DNA of 64,000 bases from Mesoflavibacter zeaxanthinifaciens DSM 18436 (GCF_000422365.1 NZ_AULQ01000005.1:248001-312000); one strand, 5' to 3'; counted from the first letter of the stretch, positions 27,271-36,083 are shown. Translations and numbers: made by a program. The notes: a model not told the origin generated them from the letters alone.

Positions 27271-28086
27271 ATGCTTAACCATAAACAATTAACACTGTTT
27301 TTATTAGTTATCTTAACTAGTACTACCGCATTTTCTCAGTTAGGCTTCTCACACGAAATTGGTGTCATTACTGGTCCTGTTGCCTTTAAATCTGATTTTG
27401 GAGAACGTTTAGATCCCGAAACTAACACTGGCAACTCTGGTATTGGAATTGGATTAGTACACTACATAAACTTTGCTTATCGTGCAGATTGTAACTGTTA
27501 CACTACAGACAATTTTTTTAATGATCACTTTAAACTTAGAACAGAAATTTCTTGGAACAAAACTAAATTAAATCATTTAGGTGAATGGGTACAACCTTAC
27601 AGAAATAGTGTTGAAGCTCAAAAACTTAGAGCTCATACTGGTGAGGCAAATAACTTAGATATCGGTATGCAATTAGAATACTTTCCTTTAAGTATTCGTT
27701 CTTTTCAAGCTTTTGGTTATAAGTTTGCTCCTTTTGTAAGTCTTGGCGCTCATTACGTATCTTATAACCCTAAAGTATATACAAATTACGGGGACCAAAG
27801 TGTAACTAATATGAATAACTTTTATTCCCCTTGGTACGCTACTAACCCTAATTTAGATGCAGATTTCCCTAAACCTGTAGATCCTTCTTCTGGTAGCACG
27901 TGGTCTGTTGTTTCTAGTATTGGCGTTAGGTATAAACTAACTATGGTTTCTGATTTAATGTTAGACCTTCGTGGTCAATACTATTTTAACGATTGGATTG
28001 ATGGTTTAAATCACGACCTAAACTCTAACAAGTATAACGATTGGTTAGTATGGTTAAACTTTGGTTATATCTACTATTTAGATTAA
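27271..28086 (+). CDS. exported outer-membrane barrel-like protein, unknown function
   Basis: A signal peptide (MLNHKQLTLFLLVILTSTTAFSQ) is followed by about 248 residues of beta-rich sequence with many aromatic residues and Gly. The start GFSHEIGVITGPVAFKSDFG and the Cys-rich DCNCYTTDNFF are distinctive. The end (WLVWLNFGYIYYLD) looks like a terminal barrel strand. I recall similar flavobacterial proteins under the name THC0290_0291 family, but cannot confirm this. It has its own strong promoter, is divergent from gdhA, and ends in a terminator, so it is a monocistronic surface protein gene. Confidence 0.7.
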   Translation: MLNHKQLTLFLLVILTSTTAFSQLGFSHEIGVITGPVAFKSDFGERLDPETNTGNSGIGIGLVHYINFAYRADCNCYTTDNFFNDHFKLRTEISWNKTKLNHLGEWVQPYRNSVEAQKLRAHTGEANNLDIGMQLEYFPLSIRSFQAFGYKFAPFVSLGAHYVSYNPKVYTNYGDQSVTNMNNFYSPWYATNPNLDADFPKPVDPSSGSTWSVVSSIGVRYKLTMVSDLMLDLRGQYYFNDWIDGLNHDLNSNKYNDWLVWLNFGYIYYLD

Positions 28087-28107
28087 AAAATAAACAAAAT
28101 ATATCAT

Positions 28108-28140
28108 AAAAAAAGCCAACTAATTAAGTTGGCTTTTTTT
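28108..28140. terminator. bidirectional intrinsic terminator
   Basis: Stem aaaaaagccaactt / aagttggctttttt (loop aatt region) lies between the convergent barrel gene and cystathionine synthase gene, with A-run and T-run on the two sides. Confidence 0.9.
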
Positions 28141-28156
28141 ATAAAGATAATTACTC

Positions 28157-29296
28157 TTATCCTATAGCTTGTTTTAAATCGTTTATTAAGTCTTCTTCAT
28201 CTTCAATACCTACGCTTAACCTAATTAAAGAGTCTACTACTCCTGTTTTTTCGCGCTCTTCTTTTGGTATGCTTGCATGTGTCATACTTGCAGGATGACC
28301 ACATAAAGATTCTACACCACCTAAGGATTCTGCTAACGTAAATACTTTAAGATTCTCAACAATTTTAATAGCTTCATTGTAGTCGTTTCCTTTAGTAACA
28401 AAACTTATCATACCTCCAAAATCTTTCATTTGCGCTTTTGCAATTTCATGGTTTGGATGACTTTCAAAACCTGGCCAATATACCTTTTCAATTTTTGGAT
28501 GAGATTGTAAATATTCTGCAACAGCTCTTCCGTTTTCACAGTGACGTTGCATTCTTACGTGTAACGTTTTAATTCCGCGAAGCGCTAAAAAGGAATCTTG
28601 TGGTCCACAAACGGCTCCACTTGCATTTTGTATAAAATATAATTTATCTGCTAACTCTTTATCTTTTACTATAAGTGCTCCCATAACTAAATCGCTATGT
28701 CCACCTATATATTTTGTTGCAGAGTGCATTACCAAATCAGCCCCAAGATCTAAAGGTTGTTGTAAATATGGTGTAGCAAACGTGTTATCTACTGCTAAAA
28801 GCACATTATGTTTTTTAGCAATCTCTGCAGTTGCTTTAATATCTATAATATTCATCATTGGGTTAGTTGGCGTTTCTACCCAAATAATTTTTGTGTTTTC
28901 TGTAATATAATCCTCTATATTACTTGCATTTTGCATACCAATAAAGTTGAATTTTATACCAAAATTCTTAAATATACTGGTAAATAATCTATACGTTCCG
29001 CCGTATAAATCGTTTGTACTTATTACCTCATCACCTGGCTTTAAAAGTTTCATTACCGCATCTATAGCAGCAAGACCAGACCCAAAAGCTAATCCGTACT
29101 CACCATTTTCTATACTAGCAAAAGCGTTTTCTAAAGCTTGGCGTGTTGGGTTATGTGTCCTTGAGTACTCAAACCCTTTATGTCCACCAGGTGTAGATTG
29201 TGCGTATGTTGAAGTCTGATAAATTGGAGGCATTACAGCACCATATGCAGGGTCATGTTTTTGTCCACCATGTATCGTTTTTGTGTTAAATTTCAT
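28157..29296 (-). CDS. metB: cystathionine gamma-synthase-type trans-sulfuration enzyme
   Basis: A PLP enzyme of the Cys/Met metabolism family (MetB/MetC/CGL). The 379-residue protein has the PLP lysine Lys195 in HSATKYIGGHSD, YGGTYRLF for phosphate binding, and SLGGVESLCGHPASMTHAS near the end. The sequence alone does not firmly separate gamma-synthase from gamma- or beta-lyase activity; the gamma-synthase/lyase branch is favoured by overall resemblance. It is monocistronic, with a 154-base upstream region free of genes. Confidence 0.9.
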   Translation of the reverse strand: MKFNTKTIHGGQKHDPAYGAVMPPIYQTSTYAQSTPGGHKGFEYSRTHNPTRQALENAFASIENGEYGLAFGSGLAAIDAVMKLLKPGDEVISTNDLYGGTYRLFTSIFKNFGIKFNFIGMQNASNIEDYITENTKIIWVETPTNPMMNIIDIKATAEIAKKHNVLLAVDNTFATPYLQQPLDLGADLVMHSATKYIGGHSDLVMGALIVKDKELADKLYFIQNASGAVCGPQDSFLALRGIKTLHVRMQRHCENGRAVAEYLQSHPKIEKVYWPGFESHPNHEIAKAQMKDFGGMISFVTKGNDYNEAIKIVENLKVFTLAESLGGVESLCGHPASMTHASIPKEEREKTGVVDSLIRLSVGIEDEEDLINDLKQAIG

Positions 29297-29450
29297 GTTT
29301 ATTTAGTTTTTAAAGTTGAAATAATCATCTAAAAATTTATAATTCTTATTTTTGAATGCAAGGCAGATGTTTTTCAACTTAATTTGTAATTATTGCAACA
29401 AAAATAACGTTTAATTCGTTGTATTCAAACTTCATTATTAGCTTTAGTTT

Positions 29451-30191
29451 ATGTTTAACAGTATGAATAATTTCAGGACTTTTTATCTACTTTTTTTGTG
29501 TTTTATAGGCTTTTTTTCTTGTGAAGAAGAAAAGACATTATCGTTTTCAGAAATTCATATTTCTAAAGAAAAAGAAACTTTTGTGGACATTGTTATGCCT
29601 AAAGCAAAAGGAAACTCTAATGTTGCTAAAAACATAAATACATCACTTAATAATTTTGCTTGTGATATTTTAAATGTAGATAGTGCTAAAGAAAAAAAAC
29701 TAACTATAGACCAAAGCATTACAGCTTTTAATGCCTCTTACATAGGTTTTACAACACTATTTAATGAAGATATAGCTAAAGACTTCCCTAAATGGGAAGC
29801 GTTTATTGATGGAGAAATTTCTTTGCAAAACGAATTTATTATCTGCATTGCCATGAATGGAAATGTACAAACCGGAGAAGCTAACAGCAACTTGATTTTT
29901 AAGTTTTTTAATTTTGATCCAGCAACTGGAAAAGAATTAAAAACCAAAGATTTAATTAACGATTTAAATGGGTTTAAAACATTAGTTAAAAAATACTATG
30001 ATAAAGAGTTAATGACCGTTCATAACGATTTAAAAGCACAAAATTTAGATTTTAAGCTACCTAAAACTATCGGGTTTAATGAAGAAGGTATTATTATCTT
30101 TTACAACAATTTTGAATTTGGCGCACTAAGTAAAGAGCCTGTTGAGTTTACAATACCATACGTGGTAGCAAATTCTTATTTAAAATTTTAA
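29451..30191 (+). CDS. lipoprotein with DUF4163/DUF3298-like domains
   Basis: A 246-residue lipoprotein: the signal peptide ends in the lipobox FFSC followed by EEEK, the acidic pattern that exports lipoproteins to the surface in Bacteroidota. The mature part resembles DUF4163/DUF3298 proteins (heat-shock-cognate/RsiV-like fold), with the C-terminal EGIIIFYNNFEFGA...PVEFTIPY segment typical of DUF3298. A second Met at residue 5 (29463) may be the true start, because a TTG-N17-TAGCTTTA promoter-like motif ends only 4 bases before the first ATG. The gene overlaps the DinB gene by 4 bases tail to tail. Confidence 0.75.
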   Translation: MFNSMNNFRTFYLLFLCFIGFFSCEEEKTLSFSEIHISKEKETFVDIVMPKAKGNSNVAKNINTSLNNFACDILNVDSAKEKKLTIDQSITAFNASYIGFTTLFNEDIAKDFPKWEAFIDGEISLQNEFIICIAMNGNVQTGEANSNLIFKFFNFDPATGKELKTKDLINDLNGFKTLVKKYYDKELMTVHNDLKAQNLDFKLPKTIGFNEEGIIIFYNNFEFGALSKEPVEFTIPYVVANSYLKF

Positions 30192-30643
30192 ATACAGCGT
30201 TTTAAAGCCAAAACATAACCTAAATGGATTCCTTCATGAAAATTGTTAAACGCAATAGCCTCATCAACATTGGTTAAAGTACTTTTAGTAGTTACTGTAT
30301 ATTCATGATAGGTTTGAAAAATTCTGTTTTCATAATCTTCCTTTGTTTTTTCAATAGTACTAAACAATAAACCTTTAATTAAATCTACTTCTGCTTGGGT
30401 TACATCACGTTCTACCTTTGTTCCTTTTCGATACATTTCAACCAACTCATCACTTATAATCATAGGTATTGCAGATAAATTGTAGACTAATAATTGTTGG
30501 GTTACAATAGTATGAGCTACATTCCAAATAATATTATTATTAAAGCCTTCAGGAACTTTATTAAGTTGTTCTAAAGTTAAATTTTCAAGTAAATCTTTTA
30601 AAAATTTTCTACTTTTTAAAGTAGTATCAAATGCAAAATCCAT
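30188..30643 (-). CDS. DinB-like metalloprotein (DinB superfamily)
   Basis: A 151-residue four-helix-bundle protein of the DinB/YfiT type, often a bacillithiol-dependent or mycothiol-like transferase in other bacteria; the activity here is unknown. The three potential metal histidines sit in WNVAHTIVTQQ, FQTYHEYTV/NFHEGIHLGYV, in the right order. The length is normal. It is convergent with the DUF3298 lipoprotein gene and overlaps it by 4 bases. Confidence 0.8.
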   Translation of the reverse strand: MDFAFDTTLKSRKFLKDLLENLTLEQLNKVPEGFNNNIIWNVAHTIVTQQLLVYNLSAIPMIISDELVEMYRKGTKVERDVTQAEVDLIKGLLFSTIEKTKEDYENRIFQTYHEYTVTTKSTLTNVDEAIAFNNFHEGIHLGYVLALKRCI

Positions 30644-30805
30644 AGTATTTCAATTTTCAATAAAATTAAATATTTATGCTATTTAAAACTAATTTCACTT
30701 CAATTTTTAAAAAAAATGTTGGGTATTATGCTTTCGCAGAATTTTTGCCAGAAAAAGCATTAAACTTTTGCAAAAAAAATCGAAATTTGCCAAAAATGTA
30801 ACATC

Positions 30806-31159
30806 ATGAAAAACGTTTTCTTCCTTAAAACTTGTAACACATGCACAAGAATTATTAACGAGTTGAATTTAAGTGACGACTTTAAATTTCAGGAAATAAA
30901 AAGTGAACCATTAACAGCAAAACAAGTTGATGAGTTAGCAAAATTAGCAGGAAGTTACGAAGCTTTGTTTAGTAAACGTGCTAAGTTATACAAAGACATG
31001 GGCTTAAAGGACCAAAATCTAACCGAAAAAGATTTTAAACATTATTTACTTGAACACTATACTTTTTTAAGCCGACCAGTTATTGTAATTAACGACAAAA
31101 TTTTTGTTGGTAGTAGTAAAAAAACTGTAGAAGCAGCCAAAGAAGCATTAAATGAATAA
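30806..31159 (+). CDS. ArsC/Spx-family thioredoxin-fold protein
   Basis: A 117-residue protein with a CxxC active site (Cys10, Cys13 in KTCNTCTRI), thioredoxin-like fold, and the conserved TFLSRPVIVINDKIFVG block near the end, the pattern of ArsC/YffB/Spx relatives. True arsenate reductases of this family have a HNPxCSKSR context; it is absent here, so arsenate reduction is not supported. A redox role is more likely. Its last 8 bases overlap the start of the EamA transporter gene, so the two are coupled. Confidence 0.8.
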   Translation: MKNVFFLKTCNTCTRIINELNLSDDFKFQEIKSEPLTAKQVDELAKLAGSYEALFSKRAKLYKDMGLKDQNLTEKDFKHYLLEHYTFLSRPVIVINDKIFVGSSKKTVEAAKEALNE

Positions 31160-32048
31160 ACTAAGAATATTTGCTTTAATTGCTGCGTTTATAGTACAAT
31201 TATTGTATGGGTTAACCTTTACTTTTGCAAAAGACGTAATGGCTAACGGTTACATAAAGCCGTTTGGTTTTATTGCATTGCGCGTTGGTGGAGCAGCTAT
31301 TCTATTTTGGGTTGTCAGCCTTTTTGCTCCAAAAGAAAAAATAGAACCTAAAGATTTTAAAACTTTTTTTCTTGCATCCATATTTGGAGTTGTTGTTAAT
31401 ATGCTATTTTTCTTTAAAGGGCTAGAACTTACAACACCCATACACGCATCGGTAATAATGATTACAAGTCCTATTATCGTATTAATACTATCTTCTTTTT
31501 ACTTAAATGAAAAGATAACAAAACTAAAAGTTTTAGGTGTTATTTTTGGATTTACTGGTGCAGCCATACTAACTGTTTATGGTAAATCACCTAATCCAGG
31601 AGACAATGTGTTATTAGGAAATATTATGGTGCTAATTAATGCGTTATCTTACAGTATATATATTATAATAATAAAGCGTTTAACAGAAAAATACCATCCG
31701 TTTACATTTATTAAATGGTTGTTTTTGTTTGGCTTTTTTATGGTATTACCGTTTGGATATTCAGATTTAACTTTGGTAGATACCTCTACGTTTACACCTT
31801 ACATTTGGTTTTCGGTAATTTTTGTAGTTGTAGGTGCTACATTTGGAACATACCTATTAAATCCTTTAGCGCTAAGACATTTGCGCGCATCTACAGTAAC
31901 CGTATTTATTTATTTGCAACCTTTAATTGCTGGTATTTTTGCAATTATTATGGGAAGCGATGCAGTTACAGTCGTTAAGATTTTAGCATCGGCTTTAATC
32001 TTTTTAGGTGTGTATTTAGTTACCAAAAAACCTAAACTACAAGCTTAG
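31152..32048 (+). CDS. EamA/DMT-superfamily transporter
   Basis: Inner-membrane drug/metabolite exporter with about ten transmembrane segments in two EamA repeats (about residues 10-145 and 155-290). Recognisable parts are KPFGFIALRVGGAAILFW, LTTPIHASVIMITSPI and the second-repeat LRASTVTVFIYLQPLIAGI. The start overlaps the preceding thioredoxin-fold gene. The substrate is not predictable. The last 12 bases overlap the convergent thioesterase gene. Confidence 0.9.
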   Translation: MNKLRIFALIAAFIVQLLYGLTFTFAKDVMANGYIKPFGFIALRVGGAAILFWVVSLFAPKEKIEPKDFKTFFLASIFGVVVNMLFFFKGLELTTPIHASVIMITSPIIVLILSSFYLNEKITKLKVLGVIFGFTGAAILTVYGKSPNPGDNVLLGNIMVLINALSYSIYIIIIKRLTEKYHPFTFIKWLFLFGFFMVLPFGYSDLTLVDTSTFTPYIWFSVIFVVVGATFGTYLLNPLALRHLRASTVTVFIYLQPLIAGIFAIIMGSDAVTVVKILASALIFLGVYLVTKKPKLQA

Positions 32049-32516
32049 GTTTCTTGGTGTTCTGTTATGTTTTCTGGTGTCTTCTTTTGTTAAGATTTTA
32101 AAATCTTCAGTTTTAGGAAAACTACTTGTTAGCTTTAATAAATCGTCCGGTAGATTAGTTAATTTTCTAGAGTTTAAGTCTATCCAAGCTCCAAAAATTT
32201 CACAAAAAGCAAGATTTTCACCTTTATGATTGTAAAAATTATGATCAAATTTAAAGAACATTCCGTCTTCGCTTAAACCAGATACTTCAAGAGTTACTGT
32301 TACTGGATAACCTAAAAAGGTTTCTTTAAAATAATGTACATGCTCATGAAAAACCACAGGACCAAGACCTTCTTTTACCAATTCTGATAAAGAAAAACCG
32401 TGTTCTTGTAAAAACGCTGTACGTGTATGACTCATAAAATTTATATATGCAGAGTTAGCTAAATGTCTGTTAGCATCAATATCACTCCACCTAATCTCAA
32501 ACTGTTTTTTGTACAT
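32037..32516 (-). CDS. acyl-CoA thioesterase, 4HBT/YbgC-like hotdog fold
   Basis: A 159-residue single-hotdog thioesterase. The N-terminus EIRWSDIDANRHLANSAYINFM carries the family catalytic Asp (in SDIDANRHL) and the central helix, and TVTLEVSGLSEDGMFFKFDH follows. It is probably a general acyl-CoA or 4-hydroxybenzoyl-CoA-type thioesterase; the substrate is not known. Its end overlaps the EamA gene by 12 bases. A TAnnTTTG-like minus-strand element (TAGTTTTG, 32537-32544) lies 20 bases upstream of its ATG. Confidence 0.88.
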   Translation of the reverse strand: MYKKQFEIRWSDIDANRHLANSAYINFMSHTRTAFLQEHGFSLSELVKEGLGPVVFHEHVHYFKETFLGYPVTVTLEVSGLSEDGMFFKFDHNFYNHKGENLAFCEIFGAWIDLNSRKLTNLPDDLLKLTSSFPKTEDFKILTKEDTRKHNRTPRNLSL

Positions 32517-32623
32517 CTTTAAAAAATTTAAAACATCAAAACTACAATTATTTACTGTGCGTGCATAATAAATAATCTAAATAAGCTGTTAAAATTGTAT
32601 TTCTTAGGCGTTAACATTTTACT

Positions 32624-32631
32624 TACCTTTG
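32624..32631 (+). promoter_or_regulatory. Bacteroidetes -7 element (TACCTTTG) for yicC-gmk-nadD
   Basis: TACCTTTG followed by C matches TAnnTTTGY and lies 23 bases before the yicC ATG at 32655. Because it sits inside the upstream open frame, it argues against an earlier start. Confidence 0.65.
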
Positions 32632-32654
32632 CGCTTAATAAATTCATTTTGTTT

Positions 32655-33512
32655 ATGATATATTCAATGACAGGTTACGGTAAATCTGTACTACAGTTGC
32701 CAACAAAAAAAATTACAATCGAGCTAAAATCTCTTAACAGCAAAAACCTAGATTTGAATGCGCGCATGCCTTCTATTTACAGAGAAAAAGAGCTTGAAAT
32801 TAGAAAGCAAATTGCTAATCAATTAGTGCGTGGTAAGGTAGATTTTTCTATTTATGTAGAAACTACTGCAGACGATACATCTACGCAAATTAACACGCCA
32901 GTTGTTAAACAATACATGCAACAATTAAAAGATGTTGTTGATGGTGATGATACCGAATTACTAAAAATGGCGGTTCGTTTTCCTGATGCCTTAAATACGG
33001 TTAGAGAAGAAATTGACGAAAACGAATGGACGCAAATACAAACCGAAATTACCCAAGCAATTAACGCTTTAAACCAGCACCGTTTAGACGAAGGAAAAGT
33101 GTTAGAAGCAGATTTTAATGCACGTATAAAAAATATTGCAGACTTGTTAAATCAAGTAATAGCTATAGATCCAGAACGTATTGAAGGTGTTAGAGAACGA
33201 CTAAAAAAAGGCGTTGAAGAACTTAAAGAAAAGTACGACGAAAATCGTTTTGAACAAGAACTAGTTTACTACATAGAAAAGTTTGATATTACTGAAGAAA
33301 AAGTACGCTTAAACAATCACTTAAACTACTTTACAGAAAGTATTAATAGCTCAGATAGCAACGGTAAAAAATTAGGATTTATAAGCCAAGAAATTGGTAG
33401 AGAAATAAACACTATTGGTTCTAAAAGCAACTACGCACCAATGCAACAATTGGTCGTACAAATGAAAGACGAACTTGAAAAAATTAAAGAACAATTACTT
33501 AACGTTCTTTAA
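32655..33512 (+). CDS. yicC: YicC/YloC-family endoribonuclease
   Basis: YicC proteins are conserved endoribonucleases of stationary-phase RNA turnover. The start is the ATG at 32655, giving MIYSMTGYGKS, the invariant family N-terminus; the frame is open 60 bases further upstream but that part is not conserved. The 285-residue product contains ELKSLNSKNLDLNARMP, RGKVDFSIY and the C-terminal block ITEEKVRLNNHLNYF...KLGFISQEIGREINTIGSKS. It is followed by gmk after 17 bases, a very common pairing across bacteria. Confidence 0.95.
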   Translation: MIYSMTGYGKSVLQLPTKKITIELKSLNSKNLDLNARMPSIYREKELEIRKQIANQLVRGKVDFSIYVETTADDTSTQINTPVVKQYMQQLKDVVDGDDTELLKMAVRFPDALNTVREEIDENEWTQIQTEITQAINALNQHRLDEGKVLEADFNARIKNIADLLNQVIAIDPERIEGVRERLKKGVEELKEKYDENRFEQELVYYIEKFDITEEKVRLNNHLNYFTESINSSDSNGKKLGFISQEIGREINTIGSKSNYAPMQQLVVQMKDELEKIKEQLLNVL

Positions 33513-33529
33513 AATAAAAGCATAATCTA

Positions 33530-34117
33530 TTGGACAAAGACAACACAAAACAAGGTAAATTAATTGTTTTTTCTGCACCATCTGGCTCAGGTAAAACAAC
33601 CATTGTAAGACATTTACTTAAAGACGATAATTTAAATTTAGCCTTCTCAATTTCTGCTACATCAAGAGAAAAACGTGGTACAGAAGAGCATGGTAAAGAC
33701 TATTACTTTTTATCTTTAAAAGACTTTAAACAACATATAAAAGACGACGATTTTTTAGAATGGGAAGAAGTTTACCGCGATAATTTTTATGGAACTTTAA
33801 AAAGTGAAGTCGAGCGACTTTGGGCATTAGGCAAAAATGTCATTTTTGATATAGACGTATCTGGCGGATTGCGTATTAAAAGAAAATTCCCGGAGCAAAC
33901 ACTTGCTGTTTTTGTAAAACCACCAAGCATAGACGAGCTTAAAATACGACTAAAAAAACGTAAAACAGAAAGTGAAGACAAGATAAATATGCGTATTGCT
34001 AAAGCCAGCGCAGAGCTTGCAACAGCACCACTTTTTGATATTATCATAGAAAACGACAACCTAGATAAAGCATTAGCAGAAGCAGAAAATTTAGTTGGTA
34101 CTTTTGTAAAATCATAA
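33530..34117 (+). CDS. gmk: guanylate kinase
   Basis: Phosphorylates GMP to GDP with ATP. The 195-residue protein has the P-loop SAPSGSGKTTIVRHL at residues 15-29, the GMP-binding TSREKRGTEEHGKDYYF and YGTLKSEVERL, and the DIDVSGGLRIKRKFPE region. The start is a TTG at 33530; no ATG allows the P-loop to be included at the right distance, and the N-terminus length is normal. It lies in the yicC-gmk-nadD operon. Confidence 0.95.
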   Translation: MDKDNTKQGKLIVFSAPSGSGKTTIVRHLLKDDNLNLAFSISATSREKRGTEEHGKDYYFLSLKDFKQHIKDDDFLEWEEVYRDNFYGTLKSEVERLWALGKNVIFDIDVSGGLRIKRKFPEQTLAVFVKPPSIDELKIRLKKRKTESEDKINMRIAKASAELATAPLFDIIIENDNLDKALAEAENLVGTFVKS

Positions 34118-34168
34118 AAATAATTTATAAAACTGAGCGTAATAAATTGTCTCTTTTTTAACTAAACT

Positions 34169-34747
34169 ATGAAAATAGGTTTATACTTTGGATCCTTTAA
34201 CCCAATACATATTGGGCATTTAATTATAGCCAACCAATTGGTAGAAAACAGCGATTTAGACCAAATCTGGTTTGTAGTAACGCCACACAATCCATTTAAA
34301 AAGAAAAGTACACTTTTAGACAATTACCAGCGCTTAGAAATGGTCTATCTAGCCACGAAAGACTATGATACGTTAAAAGAAAGTGATATCGAGTTTAACT
34401 TACCGCAACCTAACTATACCGTTAACACTTTAGTCCATTTAACCGAAAAATATCCTAAACACGATTTTGCCTTAATCATGGGCGAGGATAATTTAAAAAG
34501 CTTCCATAAGTGGAAAAACTACCAAACTATTTTAGAGTATCACTCCATTTATGTGTACCCACGTATTAGTGAAGGTAAAATAGACACACAATTTAATAAT
34601 CACCCAAAAATAACACGTGTAGATGCACCAATTATAGAACTATCTTCTACTATGGTTAGAAAAGCAATAAAAGAAGGCAAAAACGTTAAACCTTTACTAC
34701 CAGAAAACGTTTGGGCTTATTTAGATGAAATGAATTTTTATAAGTAG
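34169..34747 (+). CDS. nadD: nicotinate-nucleotide adenylyltransferase
   Basis: Makes deamido-NAD from nicotinate mononucleotide and ATP in NAD synthesis. The 192-residue protein has the nucleotidyltransferase motif GSFNPIHIGHLIIANQL with HxGH at residues 16-19 (HIGH) and the C-terminal ISSTxxR-type motif LSSTMVRKAIKEGK. It closes the yicC-gmk-nadD run. Downstream begins a structured intergenic element and a very AT-rich orphan gene. Confidence 0.95.
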   Translation: MKIGLYFGSFNPIHIGHLIIANQLVENSDLDQIWFVVTPHNPFKKKSTLLDNYQRLEMVYLATKDYDTLKESDIEFNLPQPNYTVNTLVHLTEKYPKHDFALIMGEDNLKSFHKWKNYQTILEYHSIYVYPRISEGKIDTQFNNHPKITRVDAPIIELSSTMVRKAIKEGKNVKPLLPENVWAYLDEMNFYK

Positions 34748-34777
34748 AATGAAGCATCGCTTGGCTTTATTAAATTT

Positions 34778-34854
34778 TTCTGCTAACTTCGTTTAACAAT
34801 CGATAACGCAAGTTAAAAACTCGCTTTATCTTTACTTTGCCCATAATAGCAGAA
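34778..34854. repeat. nested palindromic element upstream of orphan gene
   Basis: Outer arms TTCTGCTA (34778-34785) and TAGCAGAA (34847-34854) are perfect inverted repeats. Inside lies a 29-base imperfect palindrome (34802-34830): 13-base arms GATAACGCAAGTT / AACTCGCTTTATC with two mismatches and a 3-base loop. The nested fold resembles recombination sites of gene cassettes in shape only; I cannot match it to a known element. Confidence 0.55.
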
Positions 34855-34892
34855 CATAATTCTGAAAATAAATTTTTAAAATTTAAAAAAAA

Positions 34893-35360
34893 ATGAATAA
34901 GCTCCTTTTGATTTTATTACTATTCTCAATTAATGCAACAGCACAAAAAATTGATAGAAAAACATACTATGAATATTCTGAAAGTCTTGAATTTCGAATA
35001 TTTGGAATAAACAAACAAAGAGTAATTGATAGAGGAAATGGATATTATGCAAATAATATTGTTGCTGAAAAAGGTAGAAGGTTTATTACCATAGTTTTTG
35101 AATTTAAAAATAATTCTTCCCAATCTCAAGAAATAGATTTTAATAAGATTTATCTACGTGATAAAAATGGAGAATTACATAAAATTGATTTTGTTGTGAT
35201 GTCAATGAAACTGACCGCAAGAACGAACAAATTACAACAAAAATTAAAAGCTAATAAAAAAAGAAAAATTGTCGCTCAATTTAGACCTTCATTTGATAAA
35301 AATGAAATTATTAATGAATTAGTAATTGGAGAAAAAATTATTAAACTTAATTATAACTAA
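34893..35360 (+). CDS. orphan secreted protein, possible single-gene cassette
   Basis: Function unknown. The 155-residue product has a signal peptide (MNKLLLILLLFSINATAQ) and one small beta-rich domain (ITIVFEFKNNSSQSQEIDFN...YLRDKNGELH) similar in style to DUF4352 telokin-like domains. The gene is markedly AT-rich: in 35221-35280 I count 14 G+C in 60 bases. It is flanked on both sides by palindromic elements, and breaks the run of conserved housekeeping genes between nadD and osmC. These features suggest a laterally acquired accessory gene. Confidence 0.65.
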   Translation: MNKLLLILLLFSINATAQKIDRKTYYEYSESLEFRIFGINKQRVIDRGNGYYANNIVAEKGRRFITIVFEFKNNSSQSQEIDFNKIYLRDKNGELHKIDFVVMSMKLTARTNKLQQKLKANKKRKIVAQFRPSFDKNEIINELVIGEKIIKLNYN

Positions 35361-35376
35361 AACTATTAATCAATAA

Positions 35377-35403
35377 TGTATAACTGCAGCTAACACTTAT
35401 ACA
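35377..35403. repeat. inverted repeat downstream of orphan gene
   Basis: TGTATAA (35377-35383) and TTATACA (35397-35403) are perfect 7-base arms around a 13-base spacer containing CTGCAGCTAACAC. The word GCTAAC is also present in the upstream element (34782-34787). It may be a cassette-type recombination site or a terminator-like structure without a T-run. Confidence 0.5.
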
Positions 35404-35504
35404 CGAATATTAAAAAAGTCCTCCACAAACATTTACAATTTCCTTAACCCTATTTCTTTAGTAAAAGCTTTAATTTTAGAGTAAACCAAAAATTAAATTA
35501 TTTT

Positions 35505-35942
35505 ATGAAGAGAAAAGCGACAGCCATTTGGCAAGGTACAGGTAAAGACGGTAAAGGATTTTTAAATGGACCAAGTGGTGTTTTAGACAATACACCTTAT
35601 AACTTTAAAGCGCGTTTTGAAAACGAAGACGGTAAAGCTGGTACAAACCCAGAAGAGCTAATTGCAGCAGGACATGCTGGTTGTTTTGCTATGGCGCTTA
35701 GTTTTGCTATACAAGAAGCCGGTTTTGAAGCTAACAAATTAGACGTAGATGCTACTATTACTGTAGAGCAACAAGATGGCGGTTTTGCCTTTACACATAT
35801 ACAATTAGACTTAACAGGTAAAGTAGATGGAATGGACGAAGCTAAATTTAAAGAACTTGCAGAAGGCGCTAAAAAAGGTTGCCCAGTAAGTAAAGCTTTA
35901 AGCAGTGTAGATATTAGCCTAAACATCACTTTTGAAAGTTAA
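35505..35942 (+). CDS. OsmC/Ohr-family peroxidase, OsmC subtype
   Basis: Thiol peroxidase that reduces organic hydroperoxides. The 145-residue product has the two redox cysteines Cys60 (AGHAGCFAMAL) and Cys126 (KKGCPVSKAL) and starts MKRKATAIWQGTGKDGKGFL, the OsmC subgroup N-terminus. It is monocistronic, in front of a bidirectional terminator, and follows the AT-rich orphan gene with a 144-base gap. Confidence 0.92.
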   Translation: MKRKATAIWQGTGKDGKGFLNGPSGVLDNTPYNFKARFENEDGKAGTNPEELIAAGHAGCFAMALSFAIQEAGFEANKLDVDATITVEQQDGGFAFTHIQLDLTGKVDGMDEAKFKELAEGAKKGCPVSKALSSVDISLNITFES

Positions 35943-35961
35943 GATTAAATGTTTATCACAT

Positions 35962-35995
35962 AAAAAAAGCCAACCTTTTAGGGTTGGCTTTTTTA
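35962..35995 (+). terminator. intrinsic terminator of osmC-type gene
   Basis: Stem aaaaaaagccaaccctt-type: aaaagccaacc / ggttggctttt with a loop of tttta plus g, followed by T-run. Confidence 0.88.
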
Positions 35996-36050
35996 GTATT
36001 AAAACCTCTAATTCGCTTATTAAATATTCTTTTTATTTAATCTTTGTTAT

Positions 36051-36083
36051 TAAAAAAACCGCTTAAAATTAACTTCAAGCGGT
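36051..36083 (-). terminator. intrinsic terminator of the lipoprotein gene
   Basis: On the minus strand the arms ACCGCTT / AAGCGGT (36058-36064 and 36077-36083) form the stem, followed by a run of seven T. It lies 48 bases after the lipoprotein stop. Confidence 0.75.

Noticed and set aside
30806-31159. arsenate reductase as a specific function
   Set aside because: The thioredoxin fold and CxxC fit the ArsC/Spx superfamily, but the arsenate-site context and any ars neighbour are missing.
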